Source: Legionella fallonii LLAP-10 (GTDB lineage Bacteria; Pseudomonadota; Gammaproteobacteria; Legionellales; Legionellaceae). From it: a stretch of 64,000 nucleotides of DNA. The notes under the pieces were generated by a model. The model made no database searches. It saw nothing but the letters and a program-made list of their open reading frames with translations, and was not told the origin of the DNA. The translations under genes and the position numbers were made by a program. Location: NCBI RefSeq assembly GCF_000953135.1, contig NZ_LN614827.1, positions 2,633,001 through 2,697,000 on the forward strand, in the 5' to 3' direction. This document shows positions 56,186-64,000 of the stretch, in pieces (within the stretch, counting starts at the first letter, position 1; each line of letters starts with the position of its first letter).

Positions 56186-57074
56186 ATGATTACTCCACTT
56201 AGAATAGGCGATACCATTGGTCTGATTACTCCTTCAAGCCCTATGATGCCAGGACGACTTGAATCTGGTATTTCCTATTTGCAGCAAAAAGGATTTAAAG
56301 TAAAAGTAGGTAAGCATGTACATGATTCACAACGTTTTATGGCAGGAGATGACGAAAACCGAGCCCAAGACATTATGGATTTTTTTCTCGATCAAGAAGT
56401 GAAAGCCATCATGGCTACAGGAGGAGGATATGGTTCGCAAAGAATACTTCCTTTTCTTGATTATGATGTGATTCGCGCTAATCCTAAAATCTTAACGGGT
56501 TTTAGTGATACCACAGCCCTGCAATCAGGTTTATTAAAAAAAAGCCGGCATTATTTCTTGCACTGGTTTTGTATTTGGTGACTTAGACGATGGCTTGCTA
56601 GATCCTTTAATTGAAAGAACCCTGTTTGCATGTCTTCAAGGAGAATCTTTTCATATTGATGAAGGTCAATCAGTGTACCCAGGTACTGCAAAAGGGACAT
56701 TAATTGGTGGCAATTTAGAAAGCTGGGTTGCCCTATTGGGAACTCCCTACCAATCAGCTGTAAACGATTCTATTTTACTACTCGAAGATGTTGGAGCTGA
56801 ACCCTTTCAAGTGGACTGCAGGTTATCGCAACTTGATTTAGCGGGAATTTTCAAACAAGTATCCGGTGTTATTTTTGGGCAATTCGCACGTTGTAAAGCA
56901 AATTATTTTCCTGAACGAGATGGTACTGTAGAAGACGTAATTGATGAATGGTCATCGCGAATAAATGTTCCTTGTATTAAAAATTTTCCTTATGGGCATA
57001 TCCCTAGACGCTGCGTGCTACCTCTTGGTAAAGAGGTTTTATTAAATGCAGATCAAGGTATACTTACGGTATAG
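56186..57074 (+). pseudogene. LD-carboxypeptidase/MccF-like S66 peptidase, frameshifted at a poly-A run
   Basis: The first frame (56186-56581) encodes the S66 N-terminus with the GGGYGSQRILPFLDYD and TGFSDTTALQ motifs. After an A8 run near 56536 the frame must shift by one base to continue SCTGFVFGDLDDG and the rest, including the YPGTAKGTLIGGNL and ILLLEDVG segments, to 57074. With seven A residues the gene would be intact. It could be a dead gene, a phase-variable gene or one rescued by slippage. Relatives cleave peptidoglycan or microcin C. Confidence 0.85.
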
Positions 57075-57107
57075 AAAATCAATTTCAATTAAGTTGCACT
57101 TATTCTA

Positions 57108-58073
57108 ATGGATACTGATACTCCAATACCCAATGAACAAATTACATCTTCTGTTGTACATTCAATGACAGGAGAACCGGTGCTATCTGCGACAAGACTA
57201 GCAACTGGTGATCAAAATTTTGTATATGCGGTAAAGACTACTGCTGCAGAATATGTACTCCGGTTGACTGATATCACCCACAAATATAAATTTCAGGCTG
57301 CTATTGCATGGCAGAAAATGCTAATCCCTCTTGGAGTCCCTCTAGCTGAATTTATTAATTCAGATTTAGAAGGCAAGTATTCCCCTTTTCCTGCATTACT
57401 GATGATTCGTTTGCCTGGTGATGATCTGATTAATGTTTATCAAGAACTAACAAATGCAGAAAAAAACAATTTAGCTAATGAAATGGTTCGCATCCAGTCT
57501 TTATGTGCCAGCCTTCCTGAGGGGCCTGGCTATGGTATTTTTGACAGTTACGATGTAATCCCCTCAGAAAAAACATGGTATGAATTTTTGACAAAAAGAT
57601 TGGGGCTATACAAAGAGCATATAACCAAAAATGCTGTTTTTAATCCAGATATGGTTATCCAAGTTCTTAATGTGGCTCAACAAATGAAAGAGAACTTTAG
57701 CATTATTCGACCAACGCCTTTTTTATGGGATGCCAGTGAGCGCAACGTATTGATATACGATAGTAAGATCGCTGGTATTGTAGACGTTGATGAAATTTGT
57801 TTTGGTGACCCGTTATTAGTGATTGCACTTACAAGTACATGTCTTGAGCTTGAAGGTCTTGATACTATATATACTGATTACTGGGCAGCAGCTTTAAATC
57901 TTGATAAATCAGCACAAGATAGGCTTGATTTTTATAAGTTATTTTATTCTATAGCGTTTATGCGAAAACACTCAATGCAAACAGCCAATAGTAAAAAGAT
58001 TATGTTTGATACTGAGAAGCTCTTAAGCATTTTTCACCAATCTTGGGAGCGACTTAATAAATTGCATGTCTAA
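57108..58073 (+). CDS. APH-like phosphotransferase
   Basis: The 321-residue protein has a nucleotide-binding N-lobe (FVYAVKTTAAEYVLRLTD), a catalytic loop LWDASERNVLI near residue 205 (Asp and Asn kept, His replaced by Leu or Trp) and the metal motif IVDVDEICFGDP near 222. It belongs to the aminoglycoside/homoserine kinase-like group. Substrate unknown. Ribosome site is weak. Confidence 0.78.
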   Translation: MDTDTPIPNEQITSSVVHSMTGEPVLSATRLATGDQNFVYAVKTTAAEYVLRLTDITHKYKFQAAIAWQKMLIPLGVPLAEFINSDLEGKYSPFPALLMIRLPGDDLINVYQELTNAEKNNLANEMVRIQSLCASLPEGPGYGIFDSYDVIPSEKTWYEFLTKRLGLYKEHITKNAVFNPDMVIQVLNVAQQMKENFSIIRPTPFLWDASERNVLIYDSKIAGIVDVDEICFGDPLLVIALTSTCLELEGLDTIYTDYWAAALNLDKSAQDRLDFYKLFYSIAFMRKHSMQTANSKKIMFDTEKLLSIFHQSWERLNKLHV

Positions 58074-58107
58074 AAAGATATTTTAACAGGGTAATGGGGT
58101 TATCAAT

Positions 58108-58527
58108 ATGCAATGGGAAATAATTAAAAGCTCCAATGAAGTTATAGAATACATTGATAATACATTGGGCGATTTCAATAAAACACAAGTTAACTATAAT
58201 TCTAAAATGGATTATCTCCCGCTAAATTTTCATATTAAAGATAAAGAAGGAACTGTTATTGCGGGAATCAATTCTTTTTCTTGCTGGCAAATGCTTTATC
58301 TCAGTGAGTTTTATGTTGCAGAGCAGTACAGAAGAAAAGGTTTAGGAACACTTTTATTAGAACAAGTAGAACAAGAAGCCAAAAAACGGGGTAGCTTAAT
58401 TGCTCAGACCGATACATTTGATTGGCAGGCTAAAGATTTTTATTTGAAGTTTGGTTATGAAGTATTTGGTGTTATTGATAATTGTCCAGAGGGGCATAAA
58501 CGTTTTTATTTGAAGAAAGTTCTTTAA
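58108..58527 (+). CDS. GNAT family N-acetyltransferase
   Basis: The 139-residue protein has the acetyl-CoA motif EQYRRKGLGTLLLEQVE near residue 73, FYVAE before it, and the C-terminal FYLKFGYEVFGV. Length and motif order are standard for GNAT. It lies 34 bp after the phosphotransferase, and its substrate is unknown. Confidence 0.88.
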   Translation: MQWEIIKSSNEVIEYIDNTLGDFNKTQVNYNSKMDYLPLNFHIKDKEGTVIAGINSFSCWQMLYLSEFYVAEQYRRKGLGTLLLEQVEQEAKKRGSLIAQTDTFDWQAKDFYLKFGYEVFGVIDNCPEGHKRFYLKKVL

Positions 58528-58548
58528 CTCATTAATTAAGTATCTGAA

Positions 58549-59709
58549 ATGATCTCCACATTATCGATAAACAATTATCGCTCCATCTTAGATTTGAAAG
58601 TACCATTAAGTCGACTTAATGTAATTACAGGTCCTAATGGGAGTGGTAAATCTAATATTTACCGAGCTCTCCGCCTCCTTTCACAAACCGCAAGCGGTGG
58701 TGTTATTAAAGCATTAGCGCAGGAAGGGGGATTAAGCTCGACCTATTGGGCAGGACCTGAAACATTGTCTAAAAGCATGTTACAAGGTGATGCGGAAATT
58801 GTAGGTGGTACTCGCAAAAAAGTAGTACGAATGCAGCTTGGTTTTTCAACACCTGAGTTAAGCTACTCTATTTCGCTGGGTTTACCTAAACCATCCAGAT
58901 CTACTTTTTCCTTAGATCCAGAAATAAAACGAGAGTGTATTTGGGCTGGTCCATGCTTTAGACCATCAAGTCTGATTGTTGATAGAGTCGGCCCCATAGT
59001 AAAGGTGCGCCCTTCTCGAGCTTGGCAAGTAGTAGATAATCAATTAAATATTTTTGATAGCCTTTTTTCTCAAATTGGTAATATTAAAGAAACACCTGAA
59101 ATTAGCTACATACGAGAGACTATTCGTAATTGGAGGTTTTATGATCATTTCCGCACTGACAGAGAAGCACCAGCACGGAAAACTCAAATTGGTACACAAA
59201 CACCTATTTTAAGCAATGAAGGTGATGATTTAGCTGCAGCACTACAGACCATTAGAGAAATAGGCGATCATGAGGCACTTGATCAAACAATCAGCGATGC
59301 GTTTCCAGGGACAAAATTAGTAATAACCTCTCATGATGGTGGCTATCTTTCAGTAGGACTTTCTCAACAAGGTTTATTGCGGCCATTAACTTGCACAGAA
59401 TTCTCCGATGGCACTTTACGCTATTTATTATTAGCTGCTGCCTTATTAACTCCACGACCACCAAAGCTCATGATTTTAAATGAACCTGAGACAAGTTTGC
59501 ATCCTGACTTAATACCCGCTTTAGCGAAACTGATTTTACATGCATCTGAAAAAACACAAATTTGGGTTGTCTCTCATGCATTACCCCTTATTGATATTCT
59601 AAGAAAAGAATGGTCATGCAATGTTATTGAGCTTGAAAAAAAATTGGGGCAAACAAAAATATTTGGTCAATCGATTTTAGAAACACCCTCCTGGCATTGG
59701 CCTGATTAA
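58549..59709 (+). CDS. RecF/OLD-like AAA family ATPase (COG4637 type)
   Basis: The 386-residue protein has Walker A GPNGSGKSN near residue 29, a signature EFSDGTLRYLLL near 284 and Walker B MILNEPETSLHPDLIP near 306, followed by WVVSHALPLID. It has no TOPRIM or other effector domain and its Walker B uses Asn-Glu, as in this family. DNA-related or defence role is possible. It lies directly ahead of the convergent transfer genes. Confidence 0.83.
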   Translation: MISTLSINNYRSILDLKVPLSRLNVITGPNGSGKSNIYRALRLLSQTASGGVIKALAQEGGLSSTYWAGPETLSKSMLQGDAEIVGGTRKKVVRMQLGFSTPELSYSISLGLPKPSRSTFSLDPEIKRECIWAGPCFRPSSLIVDRVGPIVKVRPSRAWQVVDNQLNIFDSLFSQIGNIKETPEISYIRETIRNWRFYDHFRTDREAPARKTQIGTQTPILSNEGDDLAAALQTIREIGDHEALDQTISDAFPGTKLVITSHDGGYLSVGLSQQGLLRPLTCTEFSDGTLRYLLLAAALLTPRPPKLMILNEPETSLHPDLIPALAKLILHASEKTQIWVVSHALPLIDILRKEWSCNVIELEKKLGQTKIFGQSILETPSWHWPD

Positions 59710-59922
59710 CAGAATTAGAAAGAGTAATTGACGAATTTTATGAACATTATCTGTTCATAGCTAGTCCTATGGTATAGTGAAACTTAGAGTTTGGCCATTC
59801 AAAAACAATGCAAAATCGATTTGAAGGATATTAGTTGTAACGACATATTGTCCATCAATCGTTTTTACAGGTTTCGGCACAAATGAATCTGTTGAGTTGG
59901 TATTGTGGTTTAGCCACCGGAT

Positions 59923-61917
59923 TTAAAACCTAACACCATTGACTAGATTAGTAATATTGGTGAAGTTTTTAATTAATCTTTGATTATTCGAAGGCAAAGG
60001 AATTCGGACTTTATAAAGTTCACCTCCATTCACCAAAACAAAAGCTTGTCCCTTAGGTAAAGAAATAAGGTCATTTACATCAACCATAGGTACTGAGGTA
60101 GTTTGTACACGATCTTCATTAGTAGTATTAAAATAAATCCCATCCTCTCCATTGGGAGTATCATTAACCATAGATACTTGAGTATGATCAACGACACCAA
60201 CCTGAGGTAAGGCTTTAACCAATAAATTAGCGGTTTCCTCATTTTTAACTCTAAGCATAATCAGTGTATTAAAATTACCCTCGGTTACTGCTGCTTTAGC
60301 TTTTGAGCCAAGAGAGACTTCCATATCTTGTATAGTTTGCGCATAGGCGGTTACTTGAAAGCCAGCACCACCAGCTTTATTAAGAATTTTTACGAACGAA
60401 TCCTGTATGATTTCTGATAACTCATCACAATGTAGATTTAAACGATAATTAGCATTACTTTCTTTATAGATCTTTCCTGCAGTAGAGACTAAATCAGATA
60501 AGAATGCTTTACCCACTGCTTGGGCTATATTCGGATTAGTCAGACTATCTAGGCCTATATAAATGACTTTTTTTTCCTTAATTGCAGTCATTAATTCAAT
60601 TTCATTAGGACTTTTATTAAAGGAGAAAATAGCAGAAGCGTTACTTTTATTGATCTCAGATAAGACTGGTCCTACGCTTGCGGTAATTTTGTCATAATAA
60701 TGTTTATCCATTATCGCAGCATCATAAAGATCAATTAGGATTTGATCATGAAGGCTTTCAACATTTCCTGCAGCGATAGTTTTATTTATATAATTTTTTA
60801 AGTACTCTGCGACTGCTTTGGGTCTATCCATAGGAGCCGTATTTTTATTTTTACGACTGTTACGTTCTTCATGATGAGTTAGTATAGCTTCTATGTGCTC
60901 ATTATAATCAGGATAAAGATTTGGCATAATTGTGTCTGAATAGGCCATAAGCAGTTGATCTAGTCGACTGATGTAGAATGCTATTGATTTATAGGTTATA
61001 GACTGTTGCATTTCCTCCAAGCAAATTGCGACTATGTTAACGTATTTCCATGCAAAAGCAGCAAATTGTTTGCCTTCTCCTTCTGCAGCAATTGCATCAG
61101 TTATTCGGGTTGCAACCTCACTAACCTGATCATAATTTTTTAATGGATTGTAATGGGCGGATAATTCGGGAAAGCCTAAATGCACTATACGAAAATCATC
61201 TAAACGTCCTGATGCCTCACAGGCTGAATACATGTCACGTACTAAATCTAGATCCCCCTTGGGATCTACCACAATCACTGCATCACCATTTCGGATATCC
61301 TGATTGATTAGAATACTGGCCAACCTTGTTTTTCCGACTCGTGTTGTACCTACAACAAAGGTATGACCTACACGCACGTCTTGAGGTATATAAACTGAAC
61401 TATCCTTTTCACCTAATCCATGCAGATAAGGACTACCACCTACAGGCGGATCTGGTCTGAAAGGATTTAGTTTAGATGAACTACTTAACAATTTTGCCAA
61501 TACTGTTTTTTCATGGTTTTGGCAAAATTCTCTTACTGTTCTGTAGCATTTTCCTCTTTGCATAAACGATTCATTTTTTATTTGCTTAATCTGATGCAAA
61601 CGTTGGGTATGATGAGGTAGCCAACGAAAGCCCTTTCCAACGAATAGCCATTTTTGGGATAAAGGTACTTGAGTAGTTGATACTGCATAGTACGGCATAG
61701 TAATTAATCGGCGATGATAGCGTTTGATTTTCAGTGCTTGCCATCCTCTAACTAAACTTAAACAACCTAGACTTACTCCAGCGTAATATCCCATGCCTTG
61801 AGTTAATAAAAATAAATGAGGTTTAGTCACAGCAAGTAAAGCTAATGCAGTACAAGTAATACTGGTATAGATTTCTGTTGGTTCACGTAATAAGTTTTCA
61901 ACGGGATGATCAGCCAT
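59923..61917 (-). CDS. traD: Conjugative coupling protein TraD (VirD4-type ATPase)
   Basis: The 664-residue protein has two N-terminal membrane helices (about 20-60), Walker A GTTRVGKTRLA near residue 189 and Walker B-like LNLHCDELSEI near 503, matching the SXT/TOL-type TraD branch. It couples the relaxosome to the type IV channel at the inner membrane. ATG at 61917 has GGAG just upstream, 2 bp after the membrane-protein stop. The gene is complete. Confidence 0.92.
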   Translation of the reverse strand: MADHPVENLLREPTEIYTSITCTALALLAVTKPHLFLLTQGMGYYAGVSLGCLSLVRGWQALKIKRYHRRLITMPYYAVSTTQVPLSQKWLFVGKGFRWLPHHTQRLHQIKQIKNESFMQRGKCYRTVREFCQNHEKTVLAKLLSSSSKLNPFRPDPPVGGSPYLHGLGEKDSSVYIPQDVRVGHTFVVGTTRVGKTRLASILINQDIRNGDAVIVVDPKGDLDLVRDMYSACEASGRLDDFRIVHLGFPELSAHYNPLKNYDQVSEVATRITDAIAAEGEGKQFAAFAWKYVNIVAICLEEMQQSITYKSIAFYISRLDQLLMAYSDTIMPNLYPDYNEHIEAILTHHEERNSRKNKNTAPMDRPKAVAEYLKNYINKTIAAGNVESLHDQILIDLYDAAIMDKHYYDKITASVGPVLSEINKSNASAIFSFNKSPNEIELMTAIKEKKVIYIGLDSLTNPNIAQAVGKAFLSDLVSTAGKIYKESNANYRLNLHCDELSEIIQDSFVKILNKAGGAGFQVTAYAQTIQDMEVSLGSKAKAAVTEGNFNTLIMLRVKNEETANLLVKALPQVGVVDHTQVSMVNDTPNGEDGIYFNTTNEDRVQTTSVPMVDVNDLISLPKGQAFVLVNGGELYKVRIPLPSNNQRLIKNFTNITNLVNGVRF

Positions 61918-61919
61918 TA

Positions 61920-62252
61920 TTATCTCCACCAAACTAGTAATTCAAAAAAGGCCATTGCAACCAATAAGTACCATTTAGCTTTTAAAGCAGATTGAATGTG
62001 TTCAGTAGGAATTTCGGTATTACTTCGCTGAACATAGCAAGAGATGACTCTTGGCCATAACCCAAGCAATGCCAGATAAAACGTTATATGAGTAACTAGA
62101 AAACCGATTTTATGAGTTAGAAAAAAGTGACTGGCTTGATTAAACTCATGATTAAATTGCAACAGTTGTGGTGCCAACAGTAAAAGAAGCACTACTGGCA
62201 GAATAACCTGAATCATGACTATAATAGTTGAACGAATATATTTATTTAACAT
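61920..62252 (-). CDS. ICE membrane protein between traG and traD
   Basis: The 110-residue protein has three hydrophobic segments (about 8-30, 44-66, 93-109). ATG at 62252 is supported by AAGGAG at proper distance; a longer frame upstream has no ribosome site. The position directly before traD matches the small integral-membrane genes of genomic-island type ICEs. Likely a transfer-apparatus component. Confidence 0.75.
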   Translation of the reverse strand: MLNKYIRSTIIVMIQVILPVVLLLLLAPQLLQFNHEFNQASHFFLTHKIGFLVTHITFYLALLGLWPRVISCYVQRSNTEIPTEHIQSALKAKWYLLVAMAFFELLVWWR

Positions 62253-62475
62253 GGAAAATCTCCTTATGATTAGGAATATCAAAAGTCGTAAATCCATGGC
62301 CTTTATGGCATTGAAAATCCTTTGGAAATTTGCATTTTTAACTTTGCAAGCAATAGCGTCCTTTGCCTCGGATGATCGATCTAAAACACGCTATACTGCC
62401 GGAAAAGCACAACAGCTTTATGAGGAAGATGCAATCAGTGGATCTGAATATGCCAAAAGCATTCATGGTGAATGA
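62251..62475 (+). CDS. Possible small protein opposite the transfer genes
   Basis: The 74-residue product has a hydrophobic N-terminal stretch (about 18-36) and a polar tail with AQQLYEEDAISGSEYAKSIHG. Such a tail resembles small conserved ICE proteins near traD in my recollection. It is divergent from the membrane-protein gene and convergent with traG. No strong ribosome site was seen, so the call is tentative. Confidence 0.4.
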   Translation: MENLLMIRNIKSRKSMAFMALKILWKFAFLTLQAIASFASDDRSKTRYTAGKAQQLYEEDAISGSEYAKSIHGE

Positions 62476-62486
62476 AGTTATTTGAC

Positions 62487-64000
62487 TCATAGCATTTTCC
62501 CCGCACTGGCTATTTTTGCTCCTTGTCTTATAGTGTCTGATGCTGAGTTAGCAACTTTATCACTTTGTTGGCCCGCTTCATTTATCAAACTAGATAACCC
62601 TGCCCCTGCCTCTCCACCAAAATGACTGGACAGTTTCAACAACAACATAGGTGCAATGAAATAAAACATCACAGCCATATTACGCATGGCTGAAACGGCA
62701 TCATTTTGGCCCAAAGGATCAAGTACACTCCGTTCAACAAAACCAACCAAATGCCAGAGGTATTGCAGAAAAATAGCCATGATGAATAATCCACAGATGC
62801 TGCCTAATGCTTTAGGGTTATAGCCGCTTAAAGCCAAAATAACTGGAGTCATAATAATCAAGAAAAAATATAGGAAGGCTTGCATTACAGGTAGTGTTTG
62901 CATAATAGCTTCCCGTTTCAATGGTGTTGAAGTCCATGATTTTGTCCATTGCCCCATGTTAACCAGTCCATGGGATATGGCACCACCGAATGCACCATTA
63001 GTATTATCCATAAGATTTTTAACACTGTTAGCTTGCATATCACGACTATCGTTAAGCAGCATTTTGGCGATGTAATCTTCTGAACTTAATTGCGAACCCC
63101 ACGCTTTGGGATGGTTAGTTTTAAAAGTACGAACTCTGTCTAATACAGCGAAATAATTCAGATGGCTATCAAAAACACTAGCTTCATTGGCGACTTTCAC
63201 CAAATCTGTTTTTAGTTTACCCCACCATTGATTACATGTTGGATAACCTTCCTCTGGCAAGTGTTTTGAATCAATATCACCTCGTTGAGCAGCCTTTTCC
63301 AAATTGCTATTGGGAGCTTCTTTAAAACTAAATCCTGGTACAGGTTGTCGTGCATGAATTTTGCCGTAATACAGAGTTTGATAGACTTTTGAACCTATCC
63401 ATTTCAGATCTTCTTCACCACCATATTTTTTCAGGATTTCTTTTACCTTGGCCTTGTCATATGGTTCATTGTGATAACTATTTCTGGCCTCCAAAAAACA
63501 TTGCCTATGAAATTTTAGGGCTTGTTCCCGAACTTCTGTTGGTAGATATGTGGAAATTAAATCGCCTTCGATGGCTTGTAAGCTATCAGTACACCCTGTT
63601 ACTTTCATTAGGCCATAAGTGATCCCAGACATATAGTTTTGCAAAATAGCAAATCCTATAGGCATTTTGACACTGGGGGTCAAAACATCTGCGAAGGCTT
63701 CATCGTAAGTAGTTCCGGTATCTTTTAATGTAGAAGTCTTGGCATCAGAACCCTTTTTAATTCCACACATGGGTTTAAAACTTAGAGCTTTTTCTTCCAG
63801 AGGGACACAGGGATAAACGAATATCCCGCAAATTAAGAATGTCATTGCCAATTCATAAAGAAAATTATTTAAGGCATGTTCGGCTGCATGATGGGTAGAT
63901 CCCGCTGGAGCCAGGACATTTTTCAAAAACCGATAGCCCACCATAAGAAAGCCAAGATAAAGTAGCCCTGTTTGCCACAGGGCATTGAACAACACCTCAT
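62487..64000 (-). CDS. traG: Conjugative transfer protein TraG, N-terminal domain type (5' cut by window edge)
   Basis: At least 502 residues are visible. There are membrane segments near the start (about 8-25, 45-65) and a cluster near residues 375-455 (AFLYFFLIIMTPVILALSGY...), with a large periplasmic loop between (about 70-365) containing paired Cys. This is the TraG N-terminal family layout. The C-terminus is polar (SLINEAGQQSDKVANSAS). The frame is open through the right edge, so the real start lies outside. It acts in mating-pair formation and stabilisation. Confidence 0.8.
   Translation of the reverse strand, partial: EVLFNALWQTGLLYLGFLMVGYRFLKNVLAPAGSTHHAAEHALNNFLYELAMTFLICGIFVYPCVPLEEKALSFKPMCGIKKGSDAKTSTLKDTGTTYDEAFADVLTPSVKMPIGFAILQNYMSGITYGLMKVTGCTDSLQAIEGDLISTYLPTEVREQALKFHRQCFLEARNSYHNEPYDKAKVKEILKKYGGEEDLKWIGSKVYQTLYYGKIHARQPVPGFSFKEAPNSNLEKAAQRGDIDSKHLPEEGYPTCNQWWGKLKTDLVKVANEASVFDSHLNYFAVLDRVRTFKTNHPKAWGSQLSSEDYIAKMLLNDSRDMQANSVKNLMDNTNGAFGGAISHGLVNMGQWTKSWTSTPLKREAIMQTLPVMQAFLYFFLIIMTPVILALSGYNPKALGSICGLFIMAIFLQYLWHLVGFVERSVLDPLGQNDAVSAMRNMAVMFYFIAPMLLLKLSSHFGGEAGAGLSSLINEAGQQSDKVANSASDTIRQGAKIASAGKML

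Noticed and set aside
50248..59709. Gene-cassette array of an integron
   Set aside because: Genes are in both directions with operon-like overlaps; no attC-type repeats between genes and no integron integrase were seen.

Overview
The window is AT-rich gammaproteobacterial chromosome that reads as the genus Legionella. The supporting signs are an N-type ATPase operon, putative secreted effector-like proteins without recognisable families, and a genomic-island type conjugation system. Species cannot be fixed from the sequence alone. No rRNA or intact tRNA is present.

Layout. (1) 1-11335: single genes, many on the minus strand: an RNA ligase-like phosphodiesterase, cyclopropane fatty acid synthase, a PAP2 phosphatase, a class C beta-lactamase-like protein, a TehB-type methyltransferase, a seven-blade FG-GAP protein, an HD-GYP phosphodiesterase, a zinc alcohol dehydrogenase and two unrecognised effector-like genes. 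(2) 11571-25791, minus strand: one almost uninterrupted run of 14 genes. It starts with an ACR3-like permease, then a beta-CASP ribonuclease-like protein, an archaeal-type AMP/thymidine phosphorylase, PRPP synthase, phosphoketolase and an ATP-cone/PD-(D/E)XK protein, and ends with a complete N-ATPase (beta, epsilon, Q, a, c, b-delta fusion, alpha, gamma) that has no atpR. I read it as a nucleotide-ribose/phosphoketolase energy module transcribed together with an auxiliary rotary ATPase. A P1B-type metal ATPase lies divergently beside it. (3) 28583-36235: decayed and accessory DNA: a dead ABC exporter, a DUF4239 membrane protein, a 691-residue kinase-like putative effector, an ISL3 remnant, a RAYT transposase with its palindrome, a methyltransferase and an AAA NTPase.

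(4) 36508 to the right edge: an integrative conjugative element (ICE). Its left boundary is a displaced 3' half of tRNA-Pro(GGG), followed at once by a P4-type integrase. The element carries a HigBA-like toxin-antitoxin pair, a secreted permuted NlpC/P60-like protein, ArdA antirestriction, an ABC exporter, a complete RIT element (three tyrosine recombinases between perfect 31-bp inverted repeats), a tandem active/inactive integrase pair, a block of small-molecule-modifying enzymes (two phosphotransferases, an AadA-like nucleotidyltransferase, GNATs, methyltransferases, a frameshifted MccF-like peptidase), and then TraD, a membrane protein and TraG of the transfer apparatus.

The most unusual signal is non-coding. 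On the minus strand, ahead of the ardA gene set and again ahead of the tandem integrases, there are two diverged copies of a leader. Each folds as a type I hammerhead ribozyme followed directly by an H-type pseudoknot, and compensatory changes between the copies support the stems. The second notable observation is that the RIT element sits exactly at the catalytic-tyrosine codon of the neighbouring integrase gene, and its terminal repeat supplies that codon and the stop.
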